Source: Aliidiomarina taiwanensis (GTDB taxonomy: Bacteria > Pseudomonadota > Gammaproteobacteria > Enterobacterales > Alteromonadaceae). From it: a stretch of DNA of 64,000 bases. Positions 27,919 to 39,249 of this stretch are shown piece by piece. The notes under the pieces were generated by a model. It was given only the letters and a program-made list of their open reading frames with translations, was not told the DNA's origin and did no database searches. Positions within the stretch are counted from its first letter, which is position 1. Every line of letters begins with the position of its first letter. The position numbers and the translations under genes were made by a program. The DNA lies in the NCBI RefSeq assembly GCF_003987015.1, contig NZ_PIPQ01000006.1:1-64000 (forward strand). Reading direction: 5' to 3'.

Positions 27919-28419
27919 ATGAGCAATGCTTCCTTCCCACGTGTCGGTCTGTTTTTACGTTTAGCCGCTATTATTTATGACCTGCTGGTGGTAGCTGGTG
28001 TCATGATGTTTGCAGCCGCATTGGCTTTGGGAGTAAGCGCTTTGCTCCACGCTATTGGCTGGTGGCCTTTAGCGGCAGAGCAAGACCATGCCTCTCGGCT
28101 GATGGTGAGTTGGGTATACCGTGCCTACTTAGTCATGGTACTGGTCGGCTTTTATAGCTTGTTTTGGAGTAAGGGTGGTCAAACCCTCGGTATGAAAGCT
28201 TGGCGTTTGCGGGTGCAAAACACCGACAACCAAGCTATTAGCTTCCGCCAAGCAGTACTGCGCTTTTTCTTTTCATTCGCTGGCCTTGGCAACTTTTGGG
28301 TCTTGTTCAATAAAGAAAAGCTCGCCTTACAAGACATACTAGCCAAATGTGAGGTGGTCCGATTAAGCCAAGAAGCAAACCAGTTTAAAAATTGGCGTCA
28401 GCCTGCTGTTAAAAAATAA
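27919..28419 (+). CDS. RDD family inner-membrane protein
   Basis: A 166-residue protein with three hydrophobic segments (about residues 12-44, 66-84 and 115-128). The RDD signature appears as LRLAAIIYDLLVVAG, with the Arg-x-x-Ala and a conserved Asp, and KGGQTLGMKAWRLRV. RDD proteins are poorly understood; some have been linked to ion exchange or transport. It is placed next to the lptG-lptF and rnr genes, a neighbourhood also seen in other marine gammaproteobacteria. Its stop codon abuts the lptG stop codon with no base between. Function unknown. Confidence 0.8.
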   Translation: MSNASFPRVGLFLRLAAIIYDLLVVAGVMMFAAALALGVSALLHAIGWWPLAAEQDHASRLMVSWVYRAYLVMVLVGFYSLFWSKGGQTLGMKAWRLRVQNTDNQAISFRQAVLRFFFSFAGLGNFWVLFNKEKLALQDILAKCEVVRLSQEANQFKNWRQPAVKK

Positions 28420-29487
28420 CTAAGCTTTTTCCCGCTGCAATATGTAAATAGCGATTGCAGCAAAGATAACGCCTGGCAGTGCTGCCCCAAGCAAAGGCGG
28501 CACTGCATACACCTGAGAAATAGGGCCAAACACTTCACTTGAAAGGTGAAAGGCAAATCCCGTAATAACACCTAAAAGCACGCGTGCTCCCATGGTAACG
28601 GAACGCAAGGGACCAAATATAAACGACAAAGCAACCAATAACATCACGGCGACTGTGAAAGGCCCTAGCACTTTACGCCAAAAGGCAAGCTCGTAGCGGC
28701 TGGCATTCTGTTGGTTACTCTGCAAGTAATTCACATAGCTATTTAAACCAGAAATAGACAAGGACTCTGGGCGTACTATGACAATACCCAGCTTCTCTGG
28801 GTTTAAGCCTGTTTCCCATTGCCAGGTCGAATAGTGCTCATTATGAATCGCTTCTTCCCCCATAGTGCTCGACCGCACATCTGCTAGTACCCACGAATTG
28901 TTGGCATACACGGCTTGCTCACCATGCAGTACACGCTCTAGTTTCCGTTCGTTAAACTCATAAATAGACACATCGTTTAAAACCCCTGTACTTTCTAATT
29001 CTCCAATATGGATAAAGCTATCACCGTCTTTAGCCCAAATACCGTCAGGAGAACTTAACAAAGACCCACCCGATACTGCATGAGCTCGCATTTGGCGTGC
29101 CTTACTTTCTAATTGGGGGGCTACCCACTCCCCAAGAATAAGGACAAAGGCGGCCATCACAAGGCTGGCTTTCATGACAGAGCCCATCAGGTTTAGTTTC
29201 GAGCGCCCCGCTGCCATCATGACCACAAGCTCGCTGTTACTCGCTAACATCCCCATACCAATCAGGCCACCAAGCAAGGCAGCCATAGGAAAGAAGACTT
29301 CAACGTCTCTTGGCACACTCATAAGGACAAACGCAATAACATCTAGTAAGGAGTAGGTTCCTCGACCTATACTGCGTATTTGTTCGACAAACCGAATGAG
29401 CCCAGACAGCCCTGTCAGCACAGACAAACTAACCAGCGATGTACCTATTACAACTTTGCCAATATAGCGATCTATAATACTTATCAC
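28420..29487 (-). CDS. lptG: LPS export ABC transporter permease LptG
   Basis: A 355-residue LptF/LptG-family permease. N-terminal membrane helices, a periplasmic beta-jellyroll domain (about residues 130-260) and C-terminal helices make up six transmembrane segments. With LptF and the ATPase LptB it extracts lipopolysaccharide from the inner membrane and passes it to LptC. It starts within the last codon of lptF (4-nt ATGA overlap), so the two are co-translated. It is convergent with the RDD gene, with directly abutting stops. Confidence 0.95.
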   Translation of the reverse strand: MISIIDRYIGKVVIGTSLVSLSVLTGLSGLIRFVEQIRSIGRGTYSLLDVIAFVLMSVPRDVEVFFPMAALLGGLIGMGMLASNSELVVMMAAGRSKLNLMGSVMKASLVMAAFVLILGEWVAPQLESKARQMRAHAVSGGSLLSSPDGIWAKDGDSFIHIGELESTGVLNDVSIYEFNERKLERVLHGEQAVYANNSWVLADVRSSTMGEEAIHNEHYSTWQWETGLNPEKLGIVIVRPESLSISGLNSYVNYLQSNQQNASRYELAFWRKVLGPFTVAVMLLVALSFIFGPLRSVTMGARVLLGVITGFAFHLSSEVFGPISQVYAVPPLLGAALPGVIFAAIAIYILQREKA

Positions 29488-30608
29488 GTTTTATTCCTTA
29501 CTAATCGACGTACTTTCTGGCCTATGGTTCTATCTTTGAGTAATAAAGACACGCCTATAAGGAAAAGGCTTAAATGAATCCACCAAAGCCCCGCAATTTC
29601 AGGAATTCGTTCTGCTGCTAAAGCGCGTTTAGCCGCCATAAGCAACATAAAGTACCCCAAGTAAATGAGTATTGCCGGTGCCATACGGCCGAATTTCCCC
29701 TGTCGAGGGTTCACACGGCTTAAAGGAACCGCAATAAGTGCGAGCAGCGGCATAGCCAGGGGAATAGCAATACGCCACTGCAACTCAGCACGTGCCTCAG
29801 CAGAGTCTGTTTGTAAAAGTTCAAAGGTTGAAATGGCTTCTTGTCGCTTCAGCGTTTCGTCTGGGGCTTGCTCCCGAATTTGCATTTGGTACGTATCAAA
29901 GCTCATCACTTGCTGGTCTAAGGCTGTTAAGTGCTGCGTATATCTGCGGCCATCTTGTAAGGAAAGCAGCTGAGCACCCGACTCCAAGCTTACTATATTG
30001 CCTTTACGCGCCATCACCACACTAGCACGCTCTTCATCACCCATAACCGCTTGTGGTGAAAGCTGTTTAGACGGCATTTGTGCGACAAAAATATTTTCTA
30101 GTTCTTGCCCGTCTGTTTGGTTTTCCACAAACACCACAGCTCGCTGACTGGCTACCTGCTGAAAGCGCCCTGTTTGGATAACACTAACACCTGTTTCACT
30201 GCGTGCTTTTTCCGCTATTTGGTGCTCTTGAGAAAGTGCCGCAGGGCCCCACCACAAAGTAAGAAGTGCCGTAAGTACTGACACCGCAAGCGCAAACACT
30301 AAAGTGGTGCGAGTGATATACCATTCACTCACCCCACAGGCGTGTAAGACCGACATTTCGTTGTCACTATAAAGTCGACCATGGGCCAGCAAAATCCCTA
30401 GGAATAAACTGATCGGCAGAATCAGTGACGCCAAACCTGGCAGCTGCAGACCTATCACCAAAAACACCAAATCTGTTGGTATTTTGCCGTCCGAAGCTTC
30501 AGCTAACACTTGAATAAACTGCTGGCTCAAAAAGATAGTCATGAGCACTACAAAAACAGCTAGCTGGGCTTTAAACGTTTCTCGAATAACGTAACGAAAT
30601 ATGAGCAC
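29484..30608 (-). CDS. lptF: LPS export ABC transporter permease LptF
   Basis: A 374-residue partner of LptG, with the same topology (membrane helices at the N terminus and about residues 270-350, periplasmic jellyroll between). The start MLIFRYVIRETFKAQLAVFV matches LptF. It is divergent from pepA, as in E. coli, with 221 nt between the coding regions. A possible -35/-10 pair (TTGTCC-16-TAAAAA) lies in the divergent region but is weak. Confidence 0.95.
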   Translation of the reverse strand: MLIFRYVIRETFKAQLAVFVVLMTIFLSQQFIQVLAEASDGKIPTDLVFLVIGLQLPGLASLILPISLFLGILLAHGRLYSDNEMSVLHACGVSEWYITRTTLVFALAVSVLTALLTLWWGPAALSQEHQIAEKARSETGVSVIQTGRFQQVASQRAVVFVENQTDGQELENIFVAQMPSKQLSPQAVMGDEERASVVMARKGNIVSLESGAQLLSLQDGRRYTQHLTALDQQVMSFDTYQMQIREQAPDETLKRQEAISTFELLQTDSAEARAELQWRIAIPLAMPLLALIAVPLSRVNPRQGKFGRMAPAILIYLGYFMLLMAAKRALAAERIPEIAGLWWIHLSLFLIGVSLLLKDRTIGQKVRRLVRNKT

Positions 30609-30755
30609 CCGAATGCAACCCTTAAGTTAGGTTTTTACTGAAAAACCTGTGACTTTTAAGTAAACTCTACTTTTTTATATCTTTCATCGTCCGGGACAAC
30701 AGAAACCTCAGCGTTTCTCACCTCTTTGGTATATGATAAGAGCTATAAACACGCC

Positions 30756-30769
30756 GACCCGAACGGGTC
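30756..30769. repeat. Short palindrome GACCCG-AA-CGGGTC upstream of pepA
   Basis: A perfect 6-bp inverted repeat with a 2-nt centre in the lptF/pepA divergent region, about 60 nt before the pepA start. It may be an operator half-site pair; no regulator can be named. Confidence 0.4.
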
Positions 30770-30829
30770 TAATAATGCCATGAATAGCCTTGCGTGAATA
30801 TAGGCATTAAACCAGAAAGTGGAGTATGT

Positions 30830-32332
30830 ATGGAATTCAGCGTAAAAAGTGGAAGCCCTGAAAAGCAACGTTCAGCCTGTATTGTTGTAGGTGTTTTCGA
30901 ACCACGCCGCCTCTCACCTGTTGCCGAGCAACTGGATAAAATTAGCGACGGGTATTTAAGTAATATTCTTCGCCGCGGCGACTTAGAAGGCAAAGCCGAC
31001 CAAACGCTGTTACTGCATAATGTGCCAAATATTTTAGGTGAGCGAGTACTGCTTGTCGGTTGTGGTAAAGAGCGTGAACTAGATGAACGTCAATACCGCA
31101 AAATCATAGCGCGCACCATTACCACCCTGAACAACACAGGAGCTATGGAGGCCGTTTGCTTCTTAAGTGAACTGCATGTGAAAGGACGAGACACCTACTG
31201 GAAAGTGCGCTCAGCTATTGAAGCTGCGCAAGAGCAGCTCTACACCTTCGACTCCTTGAAGTCGCATAAGGAAGAGCACCGACGTCCATTGCGCAAGCTC
31301 ACCTTCAACGTGCCAACACGCCGAGAGCTTGCTTCAGGTGAAAAGGCAGTAGCGCACGGTGTAGCTGTAGCCCACGGCATGAACGTTTGTCGTGACGTGG
31401 CCAATATGCCACCCAACATTTGCACACCTACTTACTTAGCTGAGCAAGCCGAAGCCCTTGCTGAACAATACGAGCAACTAACCGTAGAGCGTATTGACGA
31501 AGCGCAAATGGAAGAGCTTGGTATGAACGCTTACCTAGCGGTCAGCCGCGGCTCTCATAACCCAGCCGTTATGAGCATTATGAAATACCAAGGCACAGAC
31601 GAAGACACAGCACCCATTGTACTCGTTGGTAAGGGGCTCACCTTCGACGCTGGTGGTATTTCTATTAAGCCTTCAGAAAGCATGGACGAAATGAAATATG
31701 ACATGGGCGGTGCTGCCGGTGTACTTGGCGCTATGCATGCTTTAGCGCAATTGCAGCTACCCATTAATGTCATTGGTGTTCTGGCCGGTTGTGAAAACAT
31801 GCCCGACGGTAACGCCTACCGCCCTGGCGACATTATTCGTTCTATGTCGGGGCAAACCATCGAAGTACTTAATACCGACGCCGAAGGCCGTTTGGTTTTG
31901 TGCGACGCCCTGACCTACGTAGAGCGCTATAACCCAGAAGTGGTGATTGATGTAGCCACACTTACGGGCGCTTGTGTTGTTGCTTTAGGTAGCCATGCAA
32001 CAGGCTTAATGAGTAACCACAATCCGCTGGCACACGAACTCTTAAACGCCTCGGAACAAAGCGGCGACCGTGCTTGGCGCTTACCTTTATGGGATGAATA
32101 CCAACCCATGCTCGACAGCCCGTTTGCTGACATGCAAAACATTGGTGGCCGTTCTGCGGGAACCATTACCGCTGGGTGTTTCTTATCGCGCTTTGCGAAA
32201 AAGTACCAGTGGGCGCATTTAGATATCGCAGGTACTGCATGGCGCGGTGGCGAGAAAAAAGGTTCAACTGGGCGCCCAGTGCCAATGCTCACGCAGTTCT
32301 TGCTTGGCCGTGCCAACGAACAAGTGAGCTAA
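30830..32332 (+). CDS. pepA: Leucyl aminopeptidase PepA
   Basis: 500 residues from ATG 30830 ([20 protein letters not shown]), which matches E. coli PepA from residue 1; GGAG lies 5 nt upstream. A 12-codon upstream extension is not supported. PepA is a hexameric M17 zinc/manganese aminopeptidase. Metal-binding and catalytic segments [26 protein letters not shown] and NTDAEGRL are all present. In E. coli it is also a DNA-binding accessory protein in carAB control and XerCD recombination. It is followed 3 nt later by holC, as in relatives. Confidence 0.97.
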   Translation: MEFSVKSGSPEKQRSACIVVGVFEPRRLSPVAEQLDKISDGYLSNILRRGDLEGKADQTLLLHNVPNILGERVLLVGCGKERELDERQYRKIIARTITTLNNTGAMEAVCFLSELHVKGRDTYWKVRSAIEAAQEQLYTFDSLKSHKEEHRRPLRKLTFNVPTRRELASGEKAVAHGVAVAHGMNVCRDVANMPPNICTPTYLAEQAEALAEQYEQLTVERIDEAQMEELGMNAYLAVSRGSHNPAVMSIMKYQGTDEDTAPIVLVGKGLTFDAGGISIKPSESMDEMKYDMGGAAGVLGAMHALAQLQLPINVIGVLAGCENMPDGNAYRPGDIIRSMSGQTIEVLNTDAEGRLVLCDALTYVERYNPEVVIDVATLTGACVVALGSHATGLMSNHNPLAHELLNASEQSGDRAWRLPLWDEYQPMLDSPFADMQNIGGRSAGTITAGCFLSRFAKKYQWAHLDIAGTAWRGGEKKGSTGRPVPMLTQFLLGRANEQVS

Positions 32333-32335
32333 ACC

Positions 32336-32794
32336 ATGGCGGTTGCACGGTTTTACACGCTTGACGAAGTAACCGATAAAGGAGCAGACAGCTTTGTCTG
32401 CTCCCTCGTTTATGAGCTTACGCAACAGCGTCAACGCGTTCTACTGCTGTGCGCAAACCAAGAGCAGGCAGAGCAATACGACGAGCTATTGTGGGCCATG
32501 CCAACCGACGCCTTTATCCCGCATAACTTAGTGGGAGAAGGCCCAGAAAAAGGCACGCCTGTGCTGATTGCTTGGCTGCCCCTTACTGCGCCACTTGGCC
32601 ACTACCCTACAGTGGTCAACCTAACCCAGGCAGCTATACCTGCCGAGGTGAAATTTAGAACTCTTATTGAGCTCGTTCCCGTTGCAGCAGAACAGCGCCA
32701 ACGTGCTCGCGAACATTACAAGCTTTACCGTCAACAAGGTCTGCAAATGCAAAACCTTGTGGCCCGAATAAATGTTGAAGGACATCATGGATAA
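32336..32794 (+). CDS. holC: DNA polymerase III subunit chi
   Basis: A 152-residue HolC-like protein. The segment [25 protein letters not shown] and the [21 protein letters not shown] core fit the chi fold. Chi links the clamp loader to single-stranded-DNA-binding protein. It lies between pepA and valS, its normal place. The 3' end overlaps valS by 8 nt. Sequence similarity in this family is low, so position supports the call. Confidence 0.88.
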   Translation: MAVARFYTLDEVTDKGADSFVCSLVYELTQQRQRVLLLCANQEQAEQYDELLWAMPTDAFIPHNLVGEGPEKGTPVLIAWLPLTAPLGHYPTVVNLTQAAIPAEVKFRTLIELVPVAAEQRQRAREHYKLYRQQGLQMQNLVARINVEGHHG

Positions 32795-35645
32795 AACCTA
32801 TACCCCCGACGCTATTGAACAACGCATTTATGACTCCTGGGAGAAAGCGGGTTACTTCAAACCCAGCGGCCAGGGCGACTCTTATTGCATCATGATTCCG
32901 CCGCCCAATGTGACTGGCAGTTTGCATATGGGCCATGCGTTCCAGCACACGCTCATGGACACGCTTACCCGTTATAAGCGCATGGACGGCTACAATACGC
33001 TTTGGCAAGTAGGTACGGACCACGCTGGAATTGCAACGCAAATGGTGGTCGAGCGTAAGCTTGCCGCCGAAAACGGCCCTACCCGCCACGAACTTGGCCG
33101 GGAAGGCTTTATTGACAAAGTTTGGGACTGGAAAAACGAGTCAGGCGGTACCATTACGCAACAAATGCGCCGTCTTGGCGACTCCGTTGACTGGGATAGA
33201 GAACGCTTCACCATGGACGAAGGTCTGTCGAAGGCTGTCCAAGAAGTGTTTGTACGTTTACATGAAGAAGGGCTTATTTATCGTGGTAAGCGCCTAGTAA
33301 ACTGGGACCCGAAGTTAAAAACCGCTATTTCCGACTTAGAAGTGGAGAACAAAGAAAGCAAAGGGAAAATCTGGAACCTTCGCTACCCACTGGCAGACGG
33401 CGCCACCACACGCGATGGTAAGAACTACCTGATTGTGGCTACCACCCGTCCAGAAACCATGTTGGGCGACGCCTGCGTAGCGGTGCACCCAAAAGACGAA
33501 CGCTACCTGGACTTACACGGAGCCTACATCGACTTACCTCTTGTCAACCGTCGTATTCCTATTGTTGCAGACGACTATGTAGATCAAGAGTTCGGTTCAG
33601 GCTGTGTAAAAATCACGCCAGCTCATGACTTTAACGACTACGAAGTCGGCAAAAAGCACAGTATGCCTATGGTTAACATCCTCACAGATGAAGCTTTTAT
33701 TCTAAGCTCCCCTGAAGTGTTTGACAGCCAAGGCAATGCCATCGCAAACGATGGTTATAGCATTCCTGAACGTTTCCAAGGACTTGAACGCTTTGCTGCA
33801 CGGAAAGCCATTGTTGAAGCCTTTGACGCTGCTGGGTTACTTGAAAGCGTGGAAGAGCATGATAATAAGGTCCCCTATGGTGACCGTTCTGGCGTGGTTA
33901 TTGAACCCTTCTTAACAGACCAATGGTATGTACGAGTTGCCCCGTTAGCCGAAACGGCCACCAAAGCTGTAGAAAACGGCGACATTGAGTTTGTTCCGAA
34001 ACAGTACGAAAACATGTACTACAGCTGGATGCGCGACATTCAAGACTGGTGTATTTCACGTCAACTTTGGTGGGGGCATAGAATCCCTGCTTGGTACGAC
34101 AGTGAAGGGAATGTTTACGTAGGACGTAGCGAAGCAGAAGTACGTGAGCAGCACGGCCTTGCAGCAGACCTTGTGTTAGAGCAAGACAATGACGTACTTG
34201 ATACCTGGTTCTCTTCCGCTCTTTGGACCTTCTCAACCTTGGGTTGGCCAGACAACACAGAAGACTTAAAGACCTTCCACCCAACGGATGTCTTGGTCAC
34301 TGGTTTTGACATTATTTTCTTCTGGGTTGCGCGCATGATTATGATGACCATGCACTTCCTAAAAGATGAGAATGGAAAGCCGCAAGTACCTTTTAAAACT
34401 GTGTATGTAACGGGCCTTATTCGTGACGACCAAGGCGACAAAATGTCCAAGTCAAAGGGCAACGTTATCGACCCCCTCGACATGATCGATGGCATTACCT
34501 TGGACGAGCTTGTAAGTAAGCGCACCGAAAACATGATGCAAGACAAGCTTGCTCAGCGCATTGCTAACCGTACTAAGAAAGAGTTCCCCGAAGGCATTTC
34601 AGCCCATGGTACCGACGCTCTTCGCTTTACCTTAGCGGCTCTTGCCTCTACCGGACGCGACATTAACTGGGATATGAAGCGCTTAGAAGGGTACCGGAAC
34701 TTCTGTAACAAGCTTTGGAATGCTAGCCGTTTTGTATTGATGAATACAGAAGCGCAAGGCGCAGAGTTAGGACAAGGCGACATGGAGCTTTCCCTGGCCG
34801 ACCAGTGGATTATTGAACGGTTAAACGAAACCGTCACCCAGCTTCGTCATGCGCTCGACACCTATCGGTTTGACCAAGCAGCAAATATTGCCTACGACTT
34901 TACCTGGCACCAGTTCTGTGACTGGTACTTGGAGCTAACCAAACCTGTCTTCAACTCAGGTACTGAAGCGCAGCTTCGTGGCACCCGCCATACACTGCTA
35001 TCGGTGCTCGAGCAGCTGTTACGCTTACTGCACCCCATTATGCCTTACCTAACCGAAGAAATTTGGCAACGTATTGCACCATTAGCGGGCGTTGAAGTGA
35101 GTGAAAATTGCAGCATTATGTTGCAACCTTACCCACAGGCTCAGCCCTCTCAGTACGCACAAGCTTCCGCAGACATGGAATGGATTAAAAAGGTGATTGT
35201 TGCTGTGCGGACGTTACGCGCAGAAATGAATTTAAGCCCAAGCCAGAGTTTGGAAGTCCTTATTAGTGGCGCAGACGACACGGTCAGCCGCCGTATTTCG
35301 GAAAATGAAAGCTTTCTGAAAGCCCTTGCTAAAATTAGCAGTATCGGGTTTATTGCAAGTGCCGATGAAGCGCCAGCAAGTGCCACTGCACTTGTGGGGC
35401 GTGTTGAGTTCCATATTCCTATGGCCGGCCTTATCGACAAAGAAGCTGAACTAGCGCGCCTCGATAAAAGCATTGAGAAGGTGCAGTCTGACTTAGCGAA
35501 GGTGAACAATAAGCTTGCCAATGAAAACTTTGTCAGCCGTGCGCCTGCACACGTTATAGAGCAAGAGAAAATGCGGTTAGCGGAAGGTGAAGCTACCTTA
35601 GCGCAGCTGCTACAGCAGAAAGAGAAGATTGCGGCTATCGACTAG
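32787..35645 (+). CDS. valS: Valyl-tRNA synthetase
   Basis: 952 residues from ATG 32787 ([20 protein letters not shown]), with AAGGA 4 nt upstream. A five-codon-longer start inside holC is less likely. It is a class Ia synthetase with HIGH-type motif [19 protein letters not shown] motif [10 protein letters not shown], the editing CP1 domain ([10 protein letters not shown]), an anticodon-binding domain and a C-terminal coiled coil ([17 protein letters not shown]). It charges tRNA-Val and hydrolyses mischarged threonyl-tRNA. Length is normal. Confidence 0.97.
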   Translation: MDKTYTPDAIEQRIYDSWEKAGYFKPSGQGDSYCIMIPPPNVTGSLHMGHAFQHTLMDTLTRYKRMDGYNTLWQVGTDHAGIATQMVVERKLAAENGPTRHELGREGFIDKVWDWKNESGGTITQQMRRLGDSVDWDRERFTMDEGLSKAVQEVFVRLHEEGLIYRGKRLVNWDPKLKTAISDLEVENKESKGKIWNLRYPLADGATTRDGKNYLIVATTRPETMLGDACVAVHPKDERYLDLHGAYIDLPLVNRRIPIVADDYVDQEFGSGCVKITPAHDFNDYEVGKKHSMPMVNILTDEAFILSSPEVFDSQGNAIANDGYSIPERFQGLERFAARKAIVEAFDAAGLLESVEEHDNKVPYGDRSGVVIEPFLTDQWYVRVAPLAETATKAVENGDIEFVPKQYENMYYSWMRDIQDWCISRQLWWGHRIPAWYDSEGNVYVGRSEAEVREQHGLAADLVLEQDNDVLDTWFSSALWTFSTLGWPDNTEDLKTFHPTDVLVTGFDIIFFWVARMIMMTMHFLKDENGKPQVPFKTVYVTGLIRDDQGDKMSKSKGNVIDPLDMIDGITLDELVSKRTENMMQDKLAQRIANRTKKEFPEGISAHGTDALRFTLAALASTGRDINWDMKRLEGYRNFCNKLWNASRFVLMNTEAQGAELGQGDMELSLADQWIIERLNETVTQLRHALDTYRFDQAANIAYDFTWHQFCDWYLELTKPVFNSGTEAQLRGTRHTLLSVLEQLLRLLHPIMPYLTEEIWQRIAPLAGVEVSENCSIMLQPYPQAQPSQYAQASADMEWIKKVIVAVRTLRAEMNLSPSQSLEVLISGADDTVSRRISENESFLKALAKISSIGFIASADEAPASATALVGRVEFHIPMAGLIDKEAELARLDKSIEKVQSDLAKVNNKLANENFVSRAPAHVIEQEKMRLAEGEATLAQLLQQKEKIAAID

Positions 35646-35665
35646 CCGCAATATTTTAGTTCAGA

Positions 35666-36049
35666 CTAGTGAGGAAGAGGTGCTTCTTCCTCACTTTCTT
35701 CATCGCCGAAGTAAGTACCCCAGCCATCGTATTCAACGCCCGCAGCTTCCGCTATATCAAAAACTTGCTGAGTCTGCGCTGTAAGTATTTCTTCATCAAT
35801 CGGCGAGCGAGTAACCGCTGCAAAATAAAAGCACAGTTGCCCGTCTTCAGCTTCAAACTCTTCTGCATCTTCAACGTGATAGCCTGCTTTTACCAGCTCT
35901 ACAGCCGCCTTTTCAAGCTTATCGAAGTTTGTGCTTACTATATGGTGCTCAATTTCAAACTCAGACTCAGCATCAACCCCATCATCAAGCAAGGCGGAAA
36001 TTGTGTCTTGGTTCATTTGTAGTAATTCATCTAAATTATTGCTACTCAT
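35666..36049 (-). CDS. rraB: Ribonuclease E inhibitor RraB
   Basis: 127 residues from ATG 36049 (MSSNNLDELLQMNQDTISAL), overlapping the plsC stop by 4 nt (ATGA). The strongly acidic protein has the RraB features: DAESEFEIEHHIVSTNFDKLEKAA, then YDGWGTYFG. RraB binds RNase E and changes the composition of the degradosome. It is convergent with valS (20-nt gap). Co-translation with plsC is suggested by the overlap, though a functional link is not known. Confidence 0.9.
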   Translation of the reverse strand: MSSNNLDELLQMNQDTISALLDDGVDAESEFEIEHHIVSTNFDKLEKAAVELVKAGYHVEDAEEFEAEDGQLCFYFAAVTRSPIDEEILTAQTQQVFDIAEAAGVEYDGWGTYFGDEESEEEAPLPH

Positions 36050-36780
36050 TTCTTTGCTTCCCAATTTTCTTCCACGTCTTTATCAAGCCGCTCAATCGTG
36101 GCGGACATGGCCTCGTGGGTTGTCGCCATCAAAGCACGAATATCTTCTTTATTCATTCCAGTCGTTTCAATAGGCTCAAGCATTTCTATAATCACTTTGC
36201 CATTGTTCCAACGGTTTAACTTAATTTGCCCATGGGTGGTCGACATACATACAGGGACAAGCGGCACACCCGCACCAACCGCTGAATGAAAAGCTCCAGT
36301 TTTGAACTTTAGCAAACCCCGACCATAACTACGGGTGCCTTCTGGAAACAGCCAAATAGACAACTTGTTTTTAGTAATCGCTTCAATTGTGCGGCCTATC
36401 GTGCCGTGGGCTTTACTTCGGTTGTTTCTGTCTATCAATATATTTCCAGCCAGCCAGTAAAGTTGGCCGAAGAAAGGTATCCACTTTAAGCTTTTTTTCC
36501 CCACACTCACAGTTCCGGCAGGCAAGGCACCACTCATGGTAAACATATCCCAAGAGTTTTGGTGGTTTGCCACGTACACAAAGGGTCCCTTATCGCGGAC
36601 CGTGTCAGGCACTCGAATGTCCATTTCCACACCAATTACTTTATGCATATGGCCAAAAAGGTTTGCAAAAATGTGTGTATTGTCCCGGTGAAACGGCCTA
36701 AGTAAGCAAAAAAGGCAGCCCAAAACGCCCACAAGCACTACAAACAGGCCAAGCAAAAACAAACGTATGACAGCTAACAT
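36046..36780 (-). CDS. plsC: 1-acyl-sn-glycerol-3-phosphate acyltransferase
   Basis: A 244-residue PlsC-type enzyme. An N-terminal membrane helix (about residues 5-27) is followed by the HX4D catalytic motif (His73 to Asp78, NHQNSWD) and the FPEGTRS glycerol-phosphate-binding motif. It acylates lysophosphatidic acid at sn-2 to make phosphatidic acid. The gene is next to parC, as in E. coli (parC-plsC). It overlaps rraB downstream. Confidence 0.93.
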   Translation of the reverse strand: MLAVIRLFLLGLFVVLVGVLGCLFCLLRPFHRDNTHIFANLFGHMHKVIGVEMDIRVPDTVRDKGPFVYVANHQNSWDMFTMSGALPAGTVSVGKKSLKWIPFFGQLYWLAGNILIDRNNRSKAHGTIGRTIEAITKNKLSIWLFPEGTRSYGRGLLKFKTGAFHSAVGAGVPLVPVCMSTTHGQIKLNRWNNGKVIIEMLEPIETTGMNKEDIRALMATTHEAMSATIERLDKDVEENWEAKK

Positions 36781-36894
36781 ATCAACCTATTCATTCCAAC
36801 AAAAAAGGAATTATACTCGCACTGAAGCAAAAATGCTCCTGCCATTCGCAAACTAAAACACGTGGTGGCCAGAGGCGGCCTCAGTTCAGGAAGG

Positions 36895-36927
36895 AAAAAG
36901 GCAGGCCTTCAGATATACGACCTGCCT
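36895..36927 (-). terminator. Rho-independent terminator after parC
   Basis: Minus-strand AGGCAGG (36921-36927) pairs with CCTGCCT (36899-36905), followed by TTTTTCC (36895-36899). It lies 15 nt after the parC stop and separates it from plsC. Confidence 0.8.
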
Positions 36928-36941
36928 TACGTGTGTTGCGC

Positions 36942-39212
36942 CTACTCTGCAGTTGGCTCTTTTTCTACGACACTGGCTTCAACCACAAGATCGTCAACAC
37001 GCTGTAAGCCACGAGGCAGCTTGTTACCACGACGACCTCGCTCGCCTCGGTAATGCTCCAAGTCACTCGGCTTCAGGGACAGCTTGCGTTTACCAGCAAT
37101 AACACACAAGGTGGCGTCTTGTGGCAGCACAGCTACAGCGACTACGTATTCTTCACGTAGTTTTGCACGCGTACTGGGTATACTAATGAGCTTATTCCCC
37201 TTACCTCGAGCAAGTTGTGGCAGCTCACTCACGGAGAAGACCAGCAGGCGCCCTTCGTTAGAAACAACAGCTAGGTTGTCGTTTTCAACATCAGTAATTG
37301 GCTGCGGCTTCATCACTTTTGCCGAAGGAGGCAAAGTCAGCATGGCCTTCCCTGTTTTGGTACGACTTAGCATGTCACTAAAACGCGTTACAAACCCATA
37401 GCCTGCGTCAGAAGCAACCAGCCATTGGCTATCGTCTTTGCCCATCACCGCATGCTCTACATTCTCACCCGCTACAATCGAAAAGCGCCCTGTTAGAGGC
37501 TCACCTTGCGAGCGGGCTGAAGGCAGGGTATGTGCTTCGGCACTATAGGTCCGACCCGCACTATCAAAGAAGGCCACCAAGTTGTTGCTTCTCCCCGTCA
37601 CCTGGGTGAGGAAGCTGTCGCCCGAGCGGTAGGACAAATTGCCTCCCTCTACGTCGTGGCCTTTAGCACAGCGTACCCAGCCTTTTTTCGACAACACAAC
37701 CGTAACTGGTTCAGAAGGAGTCAAGTCGCGCTCTGACAATGCACGGGCTTCTGTACGCTCAACTAATGGCGAACGGCGATCGTCTCCATATGCTTCCGCA
37801 TCAGCTAACAGCTCTTTGCGTACCAAAGTGCGTAAACGACGTTCCGAGCTAAGCAATAACGTTAAGCGATCGCGCTCTTTACTTAACTCATCTTCTTCTG
37901 CACGAAGCTTGGTTTCTTCTAACTTAGCTAAGTGACGTAACTTCAGCTCTAAAATGGCTTCTGCCTGGGTATCACTAATGCCAAAGCGCTCCATTAATAC
38001 AGGCTTTGGCTTGTCTTCTTGACGAATTATTTCAATAACTTCGTCGATATTTAAAAAGGCAACGAGTAACCCTTGCAGAATATGCAGTCTTCTTTCTACT
38101 CGGTCTAGCCTGTGCTGCAAGCGACGGGTCACTGTTTGTATACGGAACGTATTCCACTCCTTGAGTACCGTCACTAACGGCTTCACTTGCGGACGCCCGT
38201 CTAACCCGAGCATATTCATATTTACTCGGTAATTTTTCTCTAAGTCTGTGGTCGCAAACAAATGGGCCATCAGCTGGTCTAGGTCCACACGGTTTGACCG
38301 CGGCACTATAACCAGACGTGTCGGGTTCTCATGGTCTGACTCATCCCGCAAGTCCGCCACCATAGGGAGCTTTTTAGCCTGCATTTGCGCCGCAATTTGC
38401 TCAAGTATGCGAGCCCCCGAAGCCTGGTGAGGTAAAGCGTTTACAACAATCTCGCCTTCTTCTACCACATAGCGAGCGCGCATTTTAATCGATCCACGGC
38501 CCGTGTCGTATATCTTACGTATATCGGCTTTTGGCGTAATAATTTCCGCATCTGTCGGGAAATCAGGGCCTTGCACATGTTCCATCACTTGGTCTAGCTC
38601 TGAACTTGGCTTCTCTAATAATAAAGCACACGCATTGGCCACTTCTCGCACATTATGCGGCGGTATGTCCGTTGCCATACCAACGGCAATGCCCGTCACG
38701 CCATTTAGCAGAATATGCGGCAAACGAGCAGGCAGTATTTGTGGCTCATCCATGGTGCCATCAAAGTTTGGAATCCAGTCCACTGTGCCTTGCCCTAGCT
38801 CGCTTAATAAAACTTCACTAAAGCGCGACAGCCTAGCTTCTGTATATCGCATGGCAGCAAACGACTTAGGGTCGTCTGGTGCCCCCCAGTTTCCTTGCCC
38901 GTCTACTAATGGGTAGCGGTAAGAGAAAGGCTGGGCCATCAACACCATTGCCTCATAACAGGCAGAGTCACCGTGAGGGTGGTATTTACCCAAAACATCA
39001 CCCACGGTACGGGCTGACTTCTTATGCTTCGAGGTCGCTGATAGATTCAACTCCGACATGGCATAAATAATACGGCGTTGAACCGGCTTTAAACCGTCGC
39101 CAATATTTGGCAGCGCCCTGTCCATGATGACGTACATGGAATAATTTAAGTAGGCGTCTTCGGTAAATTTGTGTAGCGGTAGGTATTCATACCCTTCTAA
39201 AGATGCGCTCAT
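36942..39212 (-). CDS. parC: DNA topoisomerase IV subunit A
   Basis: A 756-residue ParC. The breakage-reunion domain carries the catalytic tyrosine (Tyr123, [10 protein letters not shown]). The quinolone-determining region [13 protein letters not shown] has Ser83 and Glu87, aligned with E. coli Ser80 and Glu84, i.e. the unmutated type. A C-terminal pinwheel domain (about 500-740) completes the protein. With ParE it decatenates daughter chromosomes. It is separated from the upstream parE by 37 nt, and the two are probably co-transcribed. Confidence 0.97.
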   Translation of the reverse strand: MSASLEGYEYLPLHKFTEDAYLNYSMYVIMDRALPNIGDGLKPVQRRIIYAMSELNLSATSKHKKSARTVGDVLGKYHPHGDSACYEAMVLMAQPFSYRYPLVDGQGNWGAPDDPKSFAAMRYTEARLSRFSEVLLSELGQGTVDWIPNFDGTMDEPQILPARLPHILLNGVTGIAVGMATDIPPHNVREVANACALLLEKPSSELDQVMEHVQGPDFPTDAEIITPKADIRKIYDTGRGSIKMRARYVVEEGEIVVNALPHQASGARILEQIAAQMQAKKLPMVADLRDESDHENPTRLVIVPRSNRVDLDQLMAHLFATTDLEKNYRVNMNMLGLDGRPQVKPLVTVLKEWNTFRIQTVTRRLQHRLDRVERRLHILQGLLVAFLNIDEVIEIIRQEDKPKPVLMERFGISDTQAEAILELKLRHLAKLEETKLRAEEDELSKERDRLTLLLSSERRLRTLVRKELLADAEAYGDDRRSPLVERTEARALSERDLTPSEPVTVVLSKKGWVRCAKGHDVEGGNLSYRSGDSFLTQVTGRSNNLVAFFDSAGRTYSAEAHTLPSARSQGEPLTGRFSIVAGENVEHAVMGKDDSQWLVASDAGYGFVTRFSDMLSRTKTGKAMLTLPPSAKVMKPQPITDVENDNLAVVSNEGRLLVFSVSELPQLARGKGNKLISIPSTRAKLREEYVVAVAVLPQDATLCVIAGKRKLSLKPSDLEHYRGERGRRGNKLPRGLQRVDDLVVEASVVEKEPTAE

Positions 39213-39249
39213 GTACCTTTCCGTTTAAGTAAATTCTTATTGTCGTGTA

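Noticed and set aside
34115-34546. 143-codon open frame antisense to valS
   Set aside because: The valS frame is intact and conserved here, so this is a chance frame.
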